From an uncultured Gammaproteobacteria bacterium (GTDB lineage Bacteria > Pseudomonadota > Gammaproteobacteria > Pseudomonadales > Halieaceae), in NCBI GenBank assembly GCA_902519405.1, contig CABYJX010000003.1, positions 26,104 through 90,103 on the forward strand: a stretch of 64,000 nucleotides of DNA, read 5' to 3'. Position 1 is the stretch's first letter. Each line of letters starts with the position of its first letter. A model generated the notes under the pieces. It saw only the letters and a program-made list of their open reading frames with translations. It ran no database searches and was not told where the DNA came from. The translations under genes were made by a program, and so were the position numbers. This document shows positions 20,942-29,267 of the stretch, in pieces.

Positions 20942-21619
20942 CTATAACCGTTTTAATCTAAGTGCCAAAGCATGCTCGTAAAGCACCATATCCTTACGAT
21001 GAAACATCTCTATTTCTTTTTTTAACCTATCATCTATCGAGTAACTGTTTTCACGTTGATCCGGATTTATATTAGCTGAGACAAATTTTTGATTAGAACC
21101 GAACATTTCTCGTGACAAGAAGTTCATATCTTCTTCGAAAAATTCAGTTATTCCAATAAAATTGAAGCGCTTTAAGGGGAAACCCCATAAAAACTTTGAA
21201 TATATATTACGTACCTCTTCGCCAAGACAAAAACGTCTCAAACTCCACTTCTCTCGGATGAACCGTTCTCTCAGAGTTTCCTTCTTAGAAAATGACGTCT
21301 CGCGGGTCCAATAGTGATAGTGTGAAAGCAAGCGTTCCACAGGATGACGAAACCAGGTGAGGAAAAATGTATCTTCAGAGTAAATAAATCTATATTTCAA
21401 CGGCATGAAATGGCCATGTATACACTCAATATTTTTATAAACAGAGAGATTCAGCGCATTTTTGGACATAGAAAAGATTGCATCTTTCCTTTTTAAATAT
21501 TTTGATTCGTGGAGGATTTTATCCTCGTAGTCTCTTACTAACTTTGCACCATACATTTTTTCAAATAGATGCAGACATGTAGTGCCAGCGGCCTTTGGCA
21601 TATGAACAGAGATCAACAT
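20942..21619 (-). CDS. sulfotransferase family protein (PAPS-dependent, Sulfotransfer_2 type)
   Basis: A 225-residue protein with the two PAPS-binding motifs of carbohydrate sulfotransferases. The 5'-phosphosulfate loop is PKAAGTTC at residues 8-15, and the 3'-phosphate site is WFRHPVERLLSHYHYW at about 89-104. It has no signal peptide or membrane segment, so it should act in the cytoplasm, probably on a sugar acceptor. The acceptor cannot be read from the sequence. It lies 219 bases downstream of the large sulfotransferase/glycosyltransferase fusion in the same direction, which suggests a shared sulfated-glycan product. The 219-base gap contains no gene I can support. Confidence 0.78.
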   Translation of the reverse strand: MLISVHMPKAAGTTCLHLFEKMYGAKLVRDYEDKILHESKYLKRKDAIFSMSKNALNLSVYKNIECIHGHFMPLKYRFIYSEDTFFLTWFRHPVERLLSHYHYWTRETSFSKKETLRERFIREKWSLRRFCLGEEVRNIYSKFLWGFPLKRFNFIGITEFFEEDMNFLSREMFGSNQKFVSANINPDQRENSYSIDDRLKKEIEMFHRKDMVLYEHALALRLKRL

Positions 21620-21838
21620 CTATTATGCCTCCTAATTTGACACTTAAAATTATAGCTAGAGAGCGTCGATACCATTCTCAGCTAATACCTCTCTTATTGT
21701 TATCTGATAGTACCTCAGTTAGCTTAAAAGTTATTGGCCGCGCAATTACAAAGACTCCTCTATTTTTAATAAAAATCTTTGCATAATCCATTACATGACT
21801 CATCTATCCCTAAAGTTATTTTTCCGGATGAATAATAA

Positions 21839-24800
21839 TTAGGAGAGAGATGTATCACTTTTTTCTGGACTTCCGAAATCTTCTAATATAATTTTTCTTG
21901 CTACTTCCTTACCAAAATGAGACTTCAGCCACCCAGAATAATTATCTGTTAATTCTTTTACCTTTAAGGGATTTGAGTGCAGTTCAATTATTTTGCTTGC
22001 AAACTCGAAAGCATTATCTGAGACCTCCATTACTCGATCCGATCCCGGAATACCCTCCACACCAATGGAAGTAGATACTATGGGAACGTTCTGTTGCACG
22101 GACTCTATCACTTTCCCTTTAACCCCAGCCCCAAATCTTAGAGGGACAACGGCCACTTTAATCAAGGAATATCTCGTCGTTAATTCCTCATCAGATAAAA
22201 ATCCCAGGACTTCCACATTGGGCCCGTCCAATACTTCAATAGTTTCAGGAATATTTGAACCAACAATATAAAGGATCACGTCAGGAATCTGTTCTACTAC
22301 GTGCGGTAGGATATCGCGAACAAACCAGGTCATAGCATCAACGTTAGGTGGATGATTAAATCCTCCTACAAATAACAAACCCGATCTTGAACCAAAATCA
22401 TAAGTAGGCATCTTTTCTAAAGATAGCGCGTAAAGTGGTATAGCTCGGGCTCTTACTAATGGATTTTTAGATCGCACCTCCTCAACTTCTACGTTAGACG
22501 GATAGTAGGTAATATCAGTACGTTCAAAAATTTCCTGCTCACGCTTTTCCCAAGAATTTGCCTCATCTTCTAGTTTCTGGGATTTTTTAACCTGAGCTTC
22601 CCTTTTTTTTCTAAGATAGTGAAGATCGTGACCAAAATAGACTATGAGAGGTTTCGGATCTAATTTTTCAATAATATCCAAAAACTGTTCTGCGACATGT
22701 GGTCGCTGAATATAAATAACATCGATATATATGGCATTGGCCTTAAACCAAGCTTTAATATCTCGGGCAATATCCTCACCGAAAATCACTTCTACTCCTT
22801 GGCGCTGAAGGATATCTGTGTAGGGTTGATGAGGAAAGTAGTTTGCTCCCAAGAATATGACCCTGTATCCAAGCTCTATTAATAACAAAATATATTGATA
22901 AGTAGATTTCCCTCCTGCATCTTTATCAAAATGGGGGACATAATGATCTATTACTAGAATAGTTCTTTTGTTACCACTCCGCTCTCTGGCGTAGCTGATA
23001 TTCGTACCATTTTCATAGTGATTTTCTTCAAGCAAGGCTGCCCATTTTTTTCTGAAGATTTCCTTATTTCTTGACTGATATTTTTTAACTCCAGTACTTA
23101 AATCTTTACCATTTGTGACGCCCTCGTAGTGAATTACTCTGGCCTTTGGTTGATAGACTACTTTGTATCCTGCCTCTCGAATTGTAAATGCAAGATCTGT
23201 ATCCTCGTAATACGCTGGAGAAAATCGTTCATCAAAACCACCTACGCTATCCCACAATGCTTTTCTGAGCAATAAACAAGCGCCAGATATATAGTCTACC
23301 TCTTTGCAGTAATTGAATTGCGGTGCGTGTGGCGACTCGTCCCTGCCATAATTCCATCCAGATCCATCTTTCCAAATAATACCACCTGCCTCCTGCAATC
23401 TACCATTTGGAAAGACAAGCTTTGGACCCACCATTCCCACTGATGGGTCCTTTTTCAAGGTCTCAAGCAATTCAGCCAACCAACCAGCTTCTACAGACGT
23501 ATCATTATTGAGTAATACCAGAAAGCGGCTCTTTACCTCTCTGACTGCGATATTACAATTTCGTAAAAAACCTATATTACTTTTTTGATGGACTACTTTT
23601 ATCCCTTCTATTCGCTCTTCAATATTTTTGGTTAAGTCAGTTGAATGATCATCGCCTACAACGATTTGATATGAAATTTCTTTTGTATTCTCATAAATCG
23701 ACCGAAGACATGTCAAGGTAGTACTGTATTCATTGTAAACCGGCACTATGATGGTAACTTCAGGTTCCATGTGAACATCAAACTGCATCCGATAATTTTC
23801 AATCTCCGTAGCAGCTATGCTCTTCACATTAATAGACTGGTCTTGCTCGTCCTCTGGAAATCGCGAGTGGGTCCAGGTCGCTAGATTTTGAGCACTCATT
23901 CGAAAACATATTTTAAATAACTTCCCTAACCTGTTCCAACTGAGACTTCGAATAGAACTGGCCGGGTGAAGTATAATATAACGACAAATTCGAAGTATTG
24001 ACGCCAGTCGTCTGACAGGCGCCTGAGGGGGTTCAAAATCAAACTGAGTAAAGTGTTGGCTAGCTCGCATAATCAGCTCAAGATACGGCGTAGTGCGATC
24101 TCTTTGAAAACTAATAAACCTATATAAGCGACTCATAATACGACTGAGTTTTGCTTGGAAAGATGTCTCATACAGTAATAAGTTACGATAAACATCGGTC
24201 AATTCATGAAAAAGATAGTTAGCCTTATCGTCTAGATCTCGAACTTTCGCTTCTAGATCTCGAACTTTCACTTCTAGATTTTTTCTTGTCCTTACCTCTA
24301 GATGATGGGCCTCAGATAAGCTTTGATGCTCAATATTTAGAGATGAATATTTGGCCTCTAGCTCCTCATTATTTTTTTTGTCCAGCTGGTACGCTCGTCC
24401 GAGATCCATGTGATCACTTTCAAGTACCTTATAATGGCTAAGCAAATCAGTATGTTTTTCTTTCTCTGCCTCGTGCGCTAACGCAAGTTCTTTCTGGTCA
24501 TTTTCAAGCGTCTTGTAGTGTGCCAGTAAATCAGTATGTTTCTCCTTCTCTGCCTCGTGCGCATTGACCAATGCCACATACCTGCTTTCCTGAGATTTTA
24601 GCTCTGAAAAAACATGATCGCGCTCCTCTGACACCTCATCTAATCGATTAAGATTCTCCAGAGCTTTTGAAAGCGGCGCTAATGTTTGAGAAAAATCTTG
24701 TATTCGTGCACCTAAAGCGGGATCTACTCGTAGTGATTCATGGTGATCACTTTTAGATATTTTACTCCTTGCACTAAGAAGATTAAGGTAGTTCTCCACA

Positions 24801-25507
24801 GAGATCTGAGAAGGCGTCATTATTTTCTCAATATCTTCTTCTTGAGAAATTTTAGAAGTAACCAAAGATGGACTAAATGCGGCAAGGGCGCCGGTCAAAT
24901 CTGCATCAGATTTTTCTAAAACACCTAATTTTATTAGTCCCTGATACAACAGTTTAATCTCATGTTCAGGATCGAGAATAAAATGATCATAAGAGAGGAA
25001 TAAGCTGTCGCCTGGGTTTGGAAACGCGGCTAGATACTGACGGTTATAGTATTCCCAGAGATCCAATCCAAAACTAATTGGAAACTCATGCCGATTTCTA
25101 AGTGATTGTGCCACGGCTAGCGGAGATCTATAAATTATTATAGGTACAACGCTATCGAGCACCTCCTTCCATAGGGGCCAGGTTAATAAAAATCGGGGGT
25201 CTTTAATTAGCCAACGTGACCCACTGGAGGATAGCATCTCCAAGATAGACATCATACTCGACGTATAATCTCTTTCGAAAGAGGAAGTAGGTGGGTTAAA
25301 CCAACTTCCCCCAGCCTCCTCTAGGATTAAATCGTTTAGCTGAACAACATCTCGACGTTCCCAGAACCCCTTAGGATTATCTACTTGCGGTTCTAAAAGT
25401 TCTTCAGCCTTGCCAGCATAGAACCCAAGCTTAGTCAGCACATCAGCTAGCATGGATGTGCCAGATCGATGCATACCTAATACAGCGATATTTTTTTTCT
25501 TTATCAA
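21839..25507 (-). CDS. giant fusion: sulfotransferase - coiled coil - GT2 - GT4 glycosyltransferase
   Basis: A 1222-residue protein with four parts. Residues 1 to about 215 are a sulfotransferase-like P-loop domain (GMHRSGTS at 11-18; YRSPLAVAQSLRNR at 126-139). Residues about 285-440 are a coiled coil with internal repeats. Residues about 583-800 are a GT-A family 2 glycosyltransferase: TIIVPVYNE at 585-593, DDHSTD at 619-624, the NND nucleotide-sugar site at 667-669, and the EDTD acid at 768-771. Residues about 847-1215 are a GT-B family 4 domain, with FVGGF at 1046-1050 and FGAGVKGKVIE at 1125-1135. All four motif sets look intact. The start appears to be TTG. It probably builds and sulfates a surface polysaccharide; substrates are unknown. 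GT2-GT4 fusions are known from capsule and O-antigen loci, and the sulfotransferase head is the unusual part. Confidence 0.85.
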   Translation of the reverse strand: MIKKKNIAVLGMHRSGTSMLADVLTKLGFYAGKAEELLEPQVDNPKGFWERRDVVQLNDLILEEAGGSWFNPPTSSFERDYTSSMMSILEMLSSSGSRWLIKDPRFLLTWPLWKEVLDSVVPIIIYRSPLAVAQSLRNRHEFPISFGLDLWEYYNRQYLAAFPNPGDSLFLSYDHFILDPEHEIKLLYQGLIKLGVLEKSDADLTGALAAFSPSLVTSKISQEEDIEKIMTPSQISVENYLNLLSARSKISKSDHHESLRVDPALGARIQDFSQTLAPLSKALENLNRLDEVSEERDHVFSELKSQESRYVALVNAHEAEKEKHTDLLAHYKTLENDQKELALAHEAEKEKHTDLLSHYKVLESDHMDLGRAYQLDKKNNEELEAKYSSLNIEHQSLSEAHHLEVRTRKNLEVKVRDLEAKVRDLDDKANYLFHELTDVYRNLLLYETSFQAKLSRIMSRLYRFISFQRDRTTPYLELIMRASQHFTQFDFEPPQAPVRRLASILRICRYIILHPASSIRSLSWNRLGKLFKICFRMSAQNLATWTHSRFPEDEQDQSINVKSIAATEIENYRMQFDVHMEPEVTIIVPVYNEYSTTLTCLRSIYENTKEISYQIVVGDDHSTDLTKNIEERIEGIKVVHQKSNIGFLRNCNIAVREVKSRFLVLLNNDTSVEAGWLAELLETLKKDPSVGMVGPKLVFPNGRLQEAGGIIWKDGSGWNYGRDESPHAPQFNYCKEVDYISGACLLLRKALWDSVGGFDERFSPAYYEDTDLAFTIREAGYKVVYQPKARVIHYEGVTNGKDLSTGVKKYQSRNKEIFRKKWAALLEENHYENGTNISYARERSGNKRTILVIDHYVPHFDKDAGGKSTYQYILLLIELGYRVIFLGANYFPHQPYTDILQRQGVEVIFGEDIARDIKAWFKANAIYIDVIYIQRPHVAEQFLDIIEKLDPKPLIVYFGHDLHYLRKKREAQVKKSQKLEDEANSWEKREQEIFERTDITYYPSNVEVEEVRSKNPLVRARAIPLYALSLEKMPTYDFGSRSGLLFVGGFNHPPNVDAMTWFVRDILPHVVEQIPDVILYIVGSNIPETIEVLDGPNVEVLGFLSDEELTTRYSLIKVAVVPLRFGAGVKGKVIESVQQNVPIVSTSIGVEGIPGSDRVMEVSDNAFEFASKIIELHSNPLKVKELTDNYSGWLKSHFGKEVARKIILEDFGSPEKSDTSLS
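24233..24277 (-). repeat. two 21-base in-frame repeats in coiled coil
   Basis: Two nearly identical 21-base units encode the heptads LEVKVRD and LEAKVRD, followed by a degenerate third (LDDKANY). A seven-residue repeat is a clean coiled-coil register. The near identity at the DNA level indicates recent slippage or duplication rather than old divergence. Confidence 0.7.
24416..24559 (-). repeat. 81-base in-frame tandem repeat in coiled coil
   Basis: Residues 317-337 and 344-364 of the fusion protein are almost the same: AHEAEKEKHTDLL, then A/S, HYK, T/V, LE and N/S-D. The period is 27 residues (81 bases), with high DNA identity between copies. The period is one residue short of four heptads, so the second copy shifts coiled-coil register. 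Confidence 0.75.
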
Positions 25508-25558
25508 ACTTTATTTAACCAAGAGCATCTTAAGGCTCCCTAAGGCAGGGCCATTGAT

Positions 25559-26449
25559 TTAATAGGCATTTATCACTTTCTTTAACGCCTTTGGATAAAT
25601 TTTCGTATTCTCTCCTAGCGAAAATGTATCTCGGTACTGAGCTAATTTCGCTTGCTTATACTCTTGTTCCAGTTGTTTAATGAGGCCTTTCTTCATTTCA
25701 TTGAATGGTCGATATCCTTCTCTAATTCTATCCAGTCGAATAATGTGAACTCCGAATTTACTCAACACAATTTTTGAATAATCACCCACCTTTTCGATAG
25801 AATATAGGCCTTTGACATATTCTCTAACGAACCTGTTATCTAAACGCTCTATCCAAGCCTCTATTTTTCCTTTGTTATTTCTGCTTCCAGGGTCATTCGA
25901 ATATTCTATTACGAGCGCTTCAAAATTTTCACCGGAAACGAGTCGCTCACGCAATTTACGTCCTTCGGCAATTTTGTCCATCGGATCACAAGCTTCGTTG
26001 CATGAGAGAAGAATATGCGAAGATTGACGACCTTCTGGAATTTTCGCGATTTTATCTTTATTTCCATCATATCTCTCGCGGGCTAATTTCGAAAAATTAG
26101 GCATCTTAAGATCATTTAGAAATTTTTTTTCCATAAAAGTTAAACGGGCTGTTTGTAACGATAACACTAGCCTCCAATAGTCGAACCCATCTTCATCATA
26201 CGATAATGTCTCAGCTTCTGCGGCGATTCGCTTATTTTTGATTACCTCATTTAAAAACTCCCAAGTTGCCTCGGGACCACCTTGTTTGAGTTGCTCAATA
26301 ATATCCGGATGTAAGGTATCTAGAAGAGCCTCAAGTTCGATATCACTTATAGTAGTATCCCCATCTTCGACCACCGATGATGCAACGGTTGGTAGCGCTA
26401 AAAATAGCCAAAGATAAGCAACGCAACAAAGAATTGAAATTTCTCTCAT
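25559..26449 (-). CDS. periplasmic parvulin-type peptidyl-prolyl isomerase
   Basis: A 296-residue exported protein. A signal peptide (ISILCCVAYLWLFLALPTVAS) is followed by a helical region. The rotamase domain is at about residues 145-245, beginning QSSHILLSC and including FEALVIEYSNDPGSRNNKG and the final FGVHIIRLD motif typical of PpiC/SurA parvulins. The C-terminal 45 residues are charged and helical. It probably helps fold or protect exported proteins in the periplasm. It is directly downstream of the gene for the 634-residue exported protein, separated by a strong terminator, so it needs its own promoter or read-through. SurA is unlikely, since only one parvulin domain is present. Confidence 0.85.
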   Translation of the reverse strand: MREISILCCVAYLWLFLALPTVASSVVEDGDTTISDIELEALLDTLHPDIIEQLKQGGPEATWEFLNEVIKNKRIAAEAETLSYDEDGFDYWRLVLSLQTARLTFMEKKFLNDLKMPNFSKLARERYDGNKDKIAKIPEGRQSSHILLSCNEACDPMDKIAEGRKLRERLVSGENFEALVIEYSNDPGSRNNKGKIEAWIERLDNRFVREYVKGLYSIEKVGDYSKIVLSKFGVHIIRLDRIREGYRPFNEMKKGLIKQLEQEYKQAKLAQYRDTFSLGENTKIYPKALKKVINAY

Positions 26450-26477
26450 ATCACTTCCTGTCTAGTTTTGTTACAGA

Positions 26478-26506
26478 TAAAAAAAAACCGGCGCCCTAAG
26501 CGCCGG
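26478..26506 (-). terminator. rho-independent terminator after the 634-residue protein gene
   Basis: The stem CCGGCGC (26488..26494) pairs perfectly with GCGCCGG (26500..26506), with a five-base loop, followed on the minus strand by about ten T (A run 26478..26487). It is the strongest terminator in the window. It lies about 33 bases past the stop of the upstream gene, as expected for a highly transcribed unit. Confidence 0.92.
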
Positions 26507-26538
26507 CTTTAAACACTAACTTAAGTTAGTTGTACTTC

Positions 26539-28443
26539 TTACCAACCACCAGACGATTGTCCGTATGAGTGGTCGATTGCTCGTCCAAAGTTCATGGCAG
26601 CATCAGCTGTAATATTACGCTCCCATACTGCGAAGCCAACTACCGGCGCTTTAGTGTTCTGCCACCCTGTTGGGGCCGCACCCTTACCGCTAACACCGTT
26701 CTGACCAGTAGGACTAGGGAAGAAAAGCTCCCTGTCAGAGGTTTGCGCAGTGAAGGCCATATTAGCCCAACCACTTTCAGCTCCAGTCAACGCCCAGTTT
26801 GCAACGAGAACGCTACTATTAAGCACGCCCAATCCTGCACCCTGACCAGCATCGTGTGTAGAGCCACCAAATGAAAGCACGTTCACTTCATTTGATAACG
26901 ACTTAGCTGCTGGAGTTGCAGCCGAGGCACAGTCATCAGTAGATGGCGATACTGTAATACCACCAGCGGCACAGGAAGATACCTCACTAGTCTCGCTAGT
27001 TTCTTCCCTATCATACATAGTCATGGTGTATGTGAGAGGCAAGTCGTCAGCACTGGACTTAGTCTGGTTAGTTGCTGCGATGGTTCCAGAAGCGTTACTT
27101 GGAGGCAATGGCCGCCAATCCTGCATCACGTACTGACCAGGCAGAGTCACGACCCAATCGGTAGTAACTGTACGGGTAGTACTGGAAACAGCAGCCCACT
27201 CATTCTTGAGCGCCTCTTTACCCCACAAGTTGTTAGCGCGGAGCTTAGAGAACTTACCGAACAAGTTCTGACTTGCTGTTATTAGGCTGTCTGAACAGAG
27301 TGCGCCAAGACCAACACCACCTCTTGTGGTAACAGTGGTATTGTCTCTAGTCTCACATACTGAATCAGCTGCAGCACTTCCGTCTGCGATTGTTGTTCCT
27401 GCGCCCCAAGGACCACCGTCAAGGTTCGGCAATTCAAAGTTAAGAGGGTCAAACTGAATTGCACCATCTTGCTTAATGATCTTTTCCTGGTTTGTCATCA
27501 TTGGGGAGTCAGCAAACTTGCTAATGTGAGCCGCGTCACCACCAAATTCCAACGCTCTTGCGGTATCTCTGACGAACCATGAAACTTTCAACGCCTCATC
27601 TGGAGTATCGGTCCAGGTGGTCAAAGTTCCACCTGTTACACCATCTGCAGTTTCGTCGAAGTCACACGTACCGTAACCACCAGTTGCCTTAGAGGTGTTA
27701 TCGCCACAGTATCGCTGGTTGGCAGCAGTGTTCTCACTAGTATCAGTATTCATGTTTCGATAGAAATTCTTCTCTACAGTCGCACAATCTAGTGGAACTC
27801 CTTTAGCGTGCTTGGCATTTTTTCCAACAGCAGTAGTCTGTGCCGCTTCGCCCATACCGATAATCTCTACGTAACCCTCACGGGCATCAGTGGAATCAGG
27901 CATAGTAAATGTCTTATTACCGCTGGCATCAGCAGCCGCATTAGGAACGGTACATGAAGTGTCGCTAGTGCTGACAATGACACTGCCAGAAGCATCGGCG
28001 TGAATAGCACCTGCCCACACATCCGCTGGAGACATCACGACGTTAAAGTCGAGTGCATCAGCAGAATCCGTGGCACGTCTGAGACGTACTTTAACGGCCT
28101 GTGTCGCTGCTGTAGTGTTCACAATGTGCACACCAGTTACAAAAGTTCCTACAGTTGTGTAGTAAGGGACAATTGCCGCATCGCCACGAACGTTATAAGC
28201 ACTTAACGTACCAGCTTCACCACGCGCCTGACAAGTTGCCTGAAGTTCACCTGGGTCACCGGCAGGGGTAAGGGCCGGACAATCGCCGGAGGCCTGACTT
28301 GCCGCGTTTGTGTTGTCGTTAGACTCGAATACATCGAGGTTATTACCCGATGCAGCTGCACCGTATACTTGCACTGTACCAACCATGGTGGCCGTTGCGC
28401 CAGCAACGCCAATGGCAAGTCCAATCTTTCTAAAGTTACTCAT
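26539..28443 (-). CDS. large exported Ala/Thr/Asp-rich protein of unknown family
   Basis: I do not recognise this 634-residue protein. Residues 1 to about 30 form a signal peptide (FRKIGLAIGVAGATATMVG) with a likely cleavage after VYGAA or nearby. No further membrane segment is evident. The mature part is rich in Ala, Thr, Ser, Asp and Gly and contains about a dozen Cys. It ends SYGQSSGGW, not the Phe-terminated strand of an outer-membrane barrel. Base composition is clearly higher in G+C than its neighbours (bases 26641..26700 are 37 of 60 G+C). With the AGGAG site and strong terminator, this suggests high expression. It lies between a periplasmic foldase and a type II secretion operon, so it could be an abundant surface-layer or secreted protein. 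No adhesin, S-layer homology or enzyme motif is visible. Confidence 0.8.
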   Translation of the reverse strand: MSNFRKIGLAIGVAGATATMVGTVQVYGAAASGNNLDVFESNDNTNAASQASGDCPALTPAGDPGELQATCQARGEAGTLSAYNVRGDAAIVPYYTTVGTFVTGVHIVNTTAATQAVKVRLRRATDSADALDFNVVMSPADVWAGAIHADASGSVIVSTSDTSCTVPNAAADASGNKTFTMPDSTDAREGYVEIIGMGEAAQTTAVGKNAKHAKGVPLDCATVEKNFYRNMNTDTSENTAANQRYCGDNTSKATGGYGTCDFDETADGVTGGTLTTWTDTPDEALKVSWFVRDTARALEFGGDAAHISKFADSPMMTNQEKIIKQDGAIQFDPLNFELPNLDGGPWGAGTTIADGSAAADSVCETRDNTTVTTRGGVGLGALCSDSLITASQNLFGKFSKLRANNLWGKEALKNEWAAVSSTTRTVTTDWVVTLPGQYVMQDWRPLPPSNASGTIAATNQTKSSADDLPLTYTMTMYDREETSETSEVSSCAAGGITVSPSTDDCASAATPAAKSLSNEVNVLSFGGSTHDAGQGAGLGVLNSSVLVANWALTGAESGWANMAFTAQTSDRELFFPSPTGQNGVSGKGAAPTGWQNTKAPVVGFAVWERNITADAAMNFGRAIDHSYGQSSGGW

Positions 28444-28445
28444 AA

Positions 28446-28458
28446 TAGGAGACTCCTA
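28446..28458 (-). promoter_or_regulatory. ribosome binding site inside a 13-base inverted repeat
   Basis: The AGGAG Shine-Dalgarno of the 634-residue protein gene lies in TAGGAGTCTCCTA, a perfect inverted repeat around its central base, three bases before the ATG. A second hairpin, 28515..28530 (six-base stem, four-base loop), sits just after the stop of the preceding lipoprotein gene. The stems are short, so a control role is only a possibility. Confidence 0.35.
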
Positions 28459-28535
28459 AATTTAAATATCACATAAAGCTTCATTGTATTTTTTGCTAGC
28501 GCTTTACTAGCCGCGGCTTGCCTTCAAGCCTCTAA

Positions 28536-28967
28536 CTACTTCACCCTGTCGACGTAATACCAACTACCGCCCACCAGTTTCCAACTTTCATCGATCGTGG
28601 TCGGCGACTTGCCTAACGCGAGCGAAGCGGCTGGAGCACCCGGCCTCGATGAGATCATGACTCTCACCGCGACACTAGCCACAGCTGCATCCGCATCATA
28701 GGCAAGCAATTGTACTCCTGTCAACTCATACTCAAGTAAACCATAAAAGTTTTTGTAATAACTTTCTCGAGGAAATATCCTTTTATACTCAGGCGTGGAG
28801 AACTCCCAGGTACCAGAATAGTCCCTCGCAGAGTAAAAATCCCATCTCCGCTCTACTCGCTCTACCAACAGCTGCTTTAACTCGTCCGTTATGACGGGCT
28901 GCCCGGCACAGCCCACAAAAATCAAGGCTAGCGATAGAGAAGTTACAAAGAAAGCCTTTCTAAACAT
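28536..28967 (-). CDS. small outer-membrane-type lipoprotein, unknown function
   Basis: A 143-residue protein with an unmistakable lipoprotein signal: positively charged start, hydrophobic core and the lipobox FVGC at 17-20. Residue +2 is Ala, so it should be sorted to the outer membrane. The mature part has the look of a small alpha-plus-beta NTF2-like fold (WDFYSARDYSGTWEFSTPEYKR..., closing ESWKLVGGSWYYVD), but I cannot assign a family. It is 92 bases before the 634-residue exported protein gene and in the same direction, so it could belong to the same unit. Confidence 0.78.
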   Translation of the reverse strand: MFRKAFFVTSLSLALIFVGCAGQPVITDELKQLLVERVERRWDFYSARDYSGTWEFSTPEYKRIFPRESYYKNFYGLLEYELTGVQLLAYDADAAVASVAVRVMISSRPGAPAASLALGKSPTTIDESWKLVGGSWYYVDRVK

Positions 28968-28991
28968 GAAATAATTGATTAACCTACTGTT

Positions 28992-29267
28992 TTATATATA
29001 CTTTTTATCTGAAGATCTGGTTTGTGTTAAACTATAAATCATCGTTCCTGAGTAAAACGTCGTTAATTTTGCCAAAGCCATATCCATAAAAAAAGAAAAG
29101 GTAGTAACAAGCAAAACGATCTTATGTTGGTAGCTTGATGTATCATGGTACTCAACACTAAATCTCATCTGAATACTGCCGGCAGAGTCAAATAACGATA
29201 GATACATCCTGAAAGCCTTACTGACCCTAAAATCTAATAGAAACGTGAAAATTACCAATATAGTCAT
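28992..29267 (-). CDS. possible 91-residue hydrophobic protein overlapping the end of gspD
   Basis: An open frame whose ATG overlaps the gspD stop by four bases (ATGA), the arrangement of translational coupling. The product has two hydrophobic stretches (TILVIFTFLLDF and IVLLVTTFSFFMDMALA) but no family signature I recognise. Codon use is AT-rich and the residue mix is not convincing. If it is not real, 28968..29263 (296 bases) is an empty stretch after the secretion operon. It may be the remnant of a former last gene of the operon. Confidence 0.3.
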   Translation of the reverse strand: MTILVIFTFLLDFRVSKAFRMYLSLFDSAGSIQMRFSVEYHDTSSYQHKIVLLVTTFSFFMDMALAKLTTFYSGTMIYSLTQTRSSDKKYI

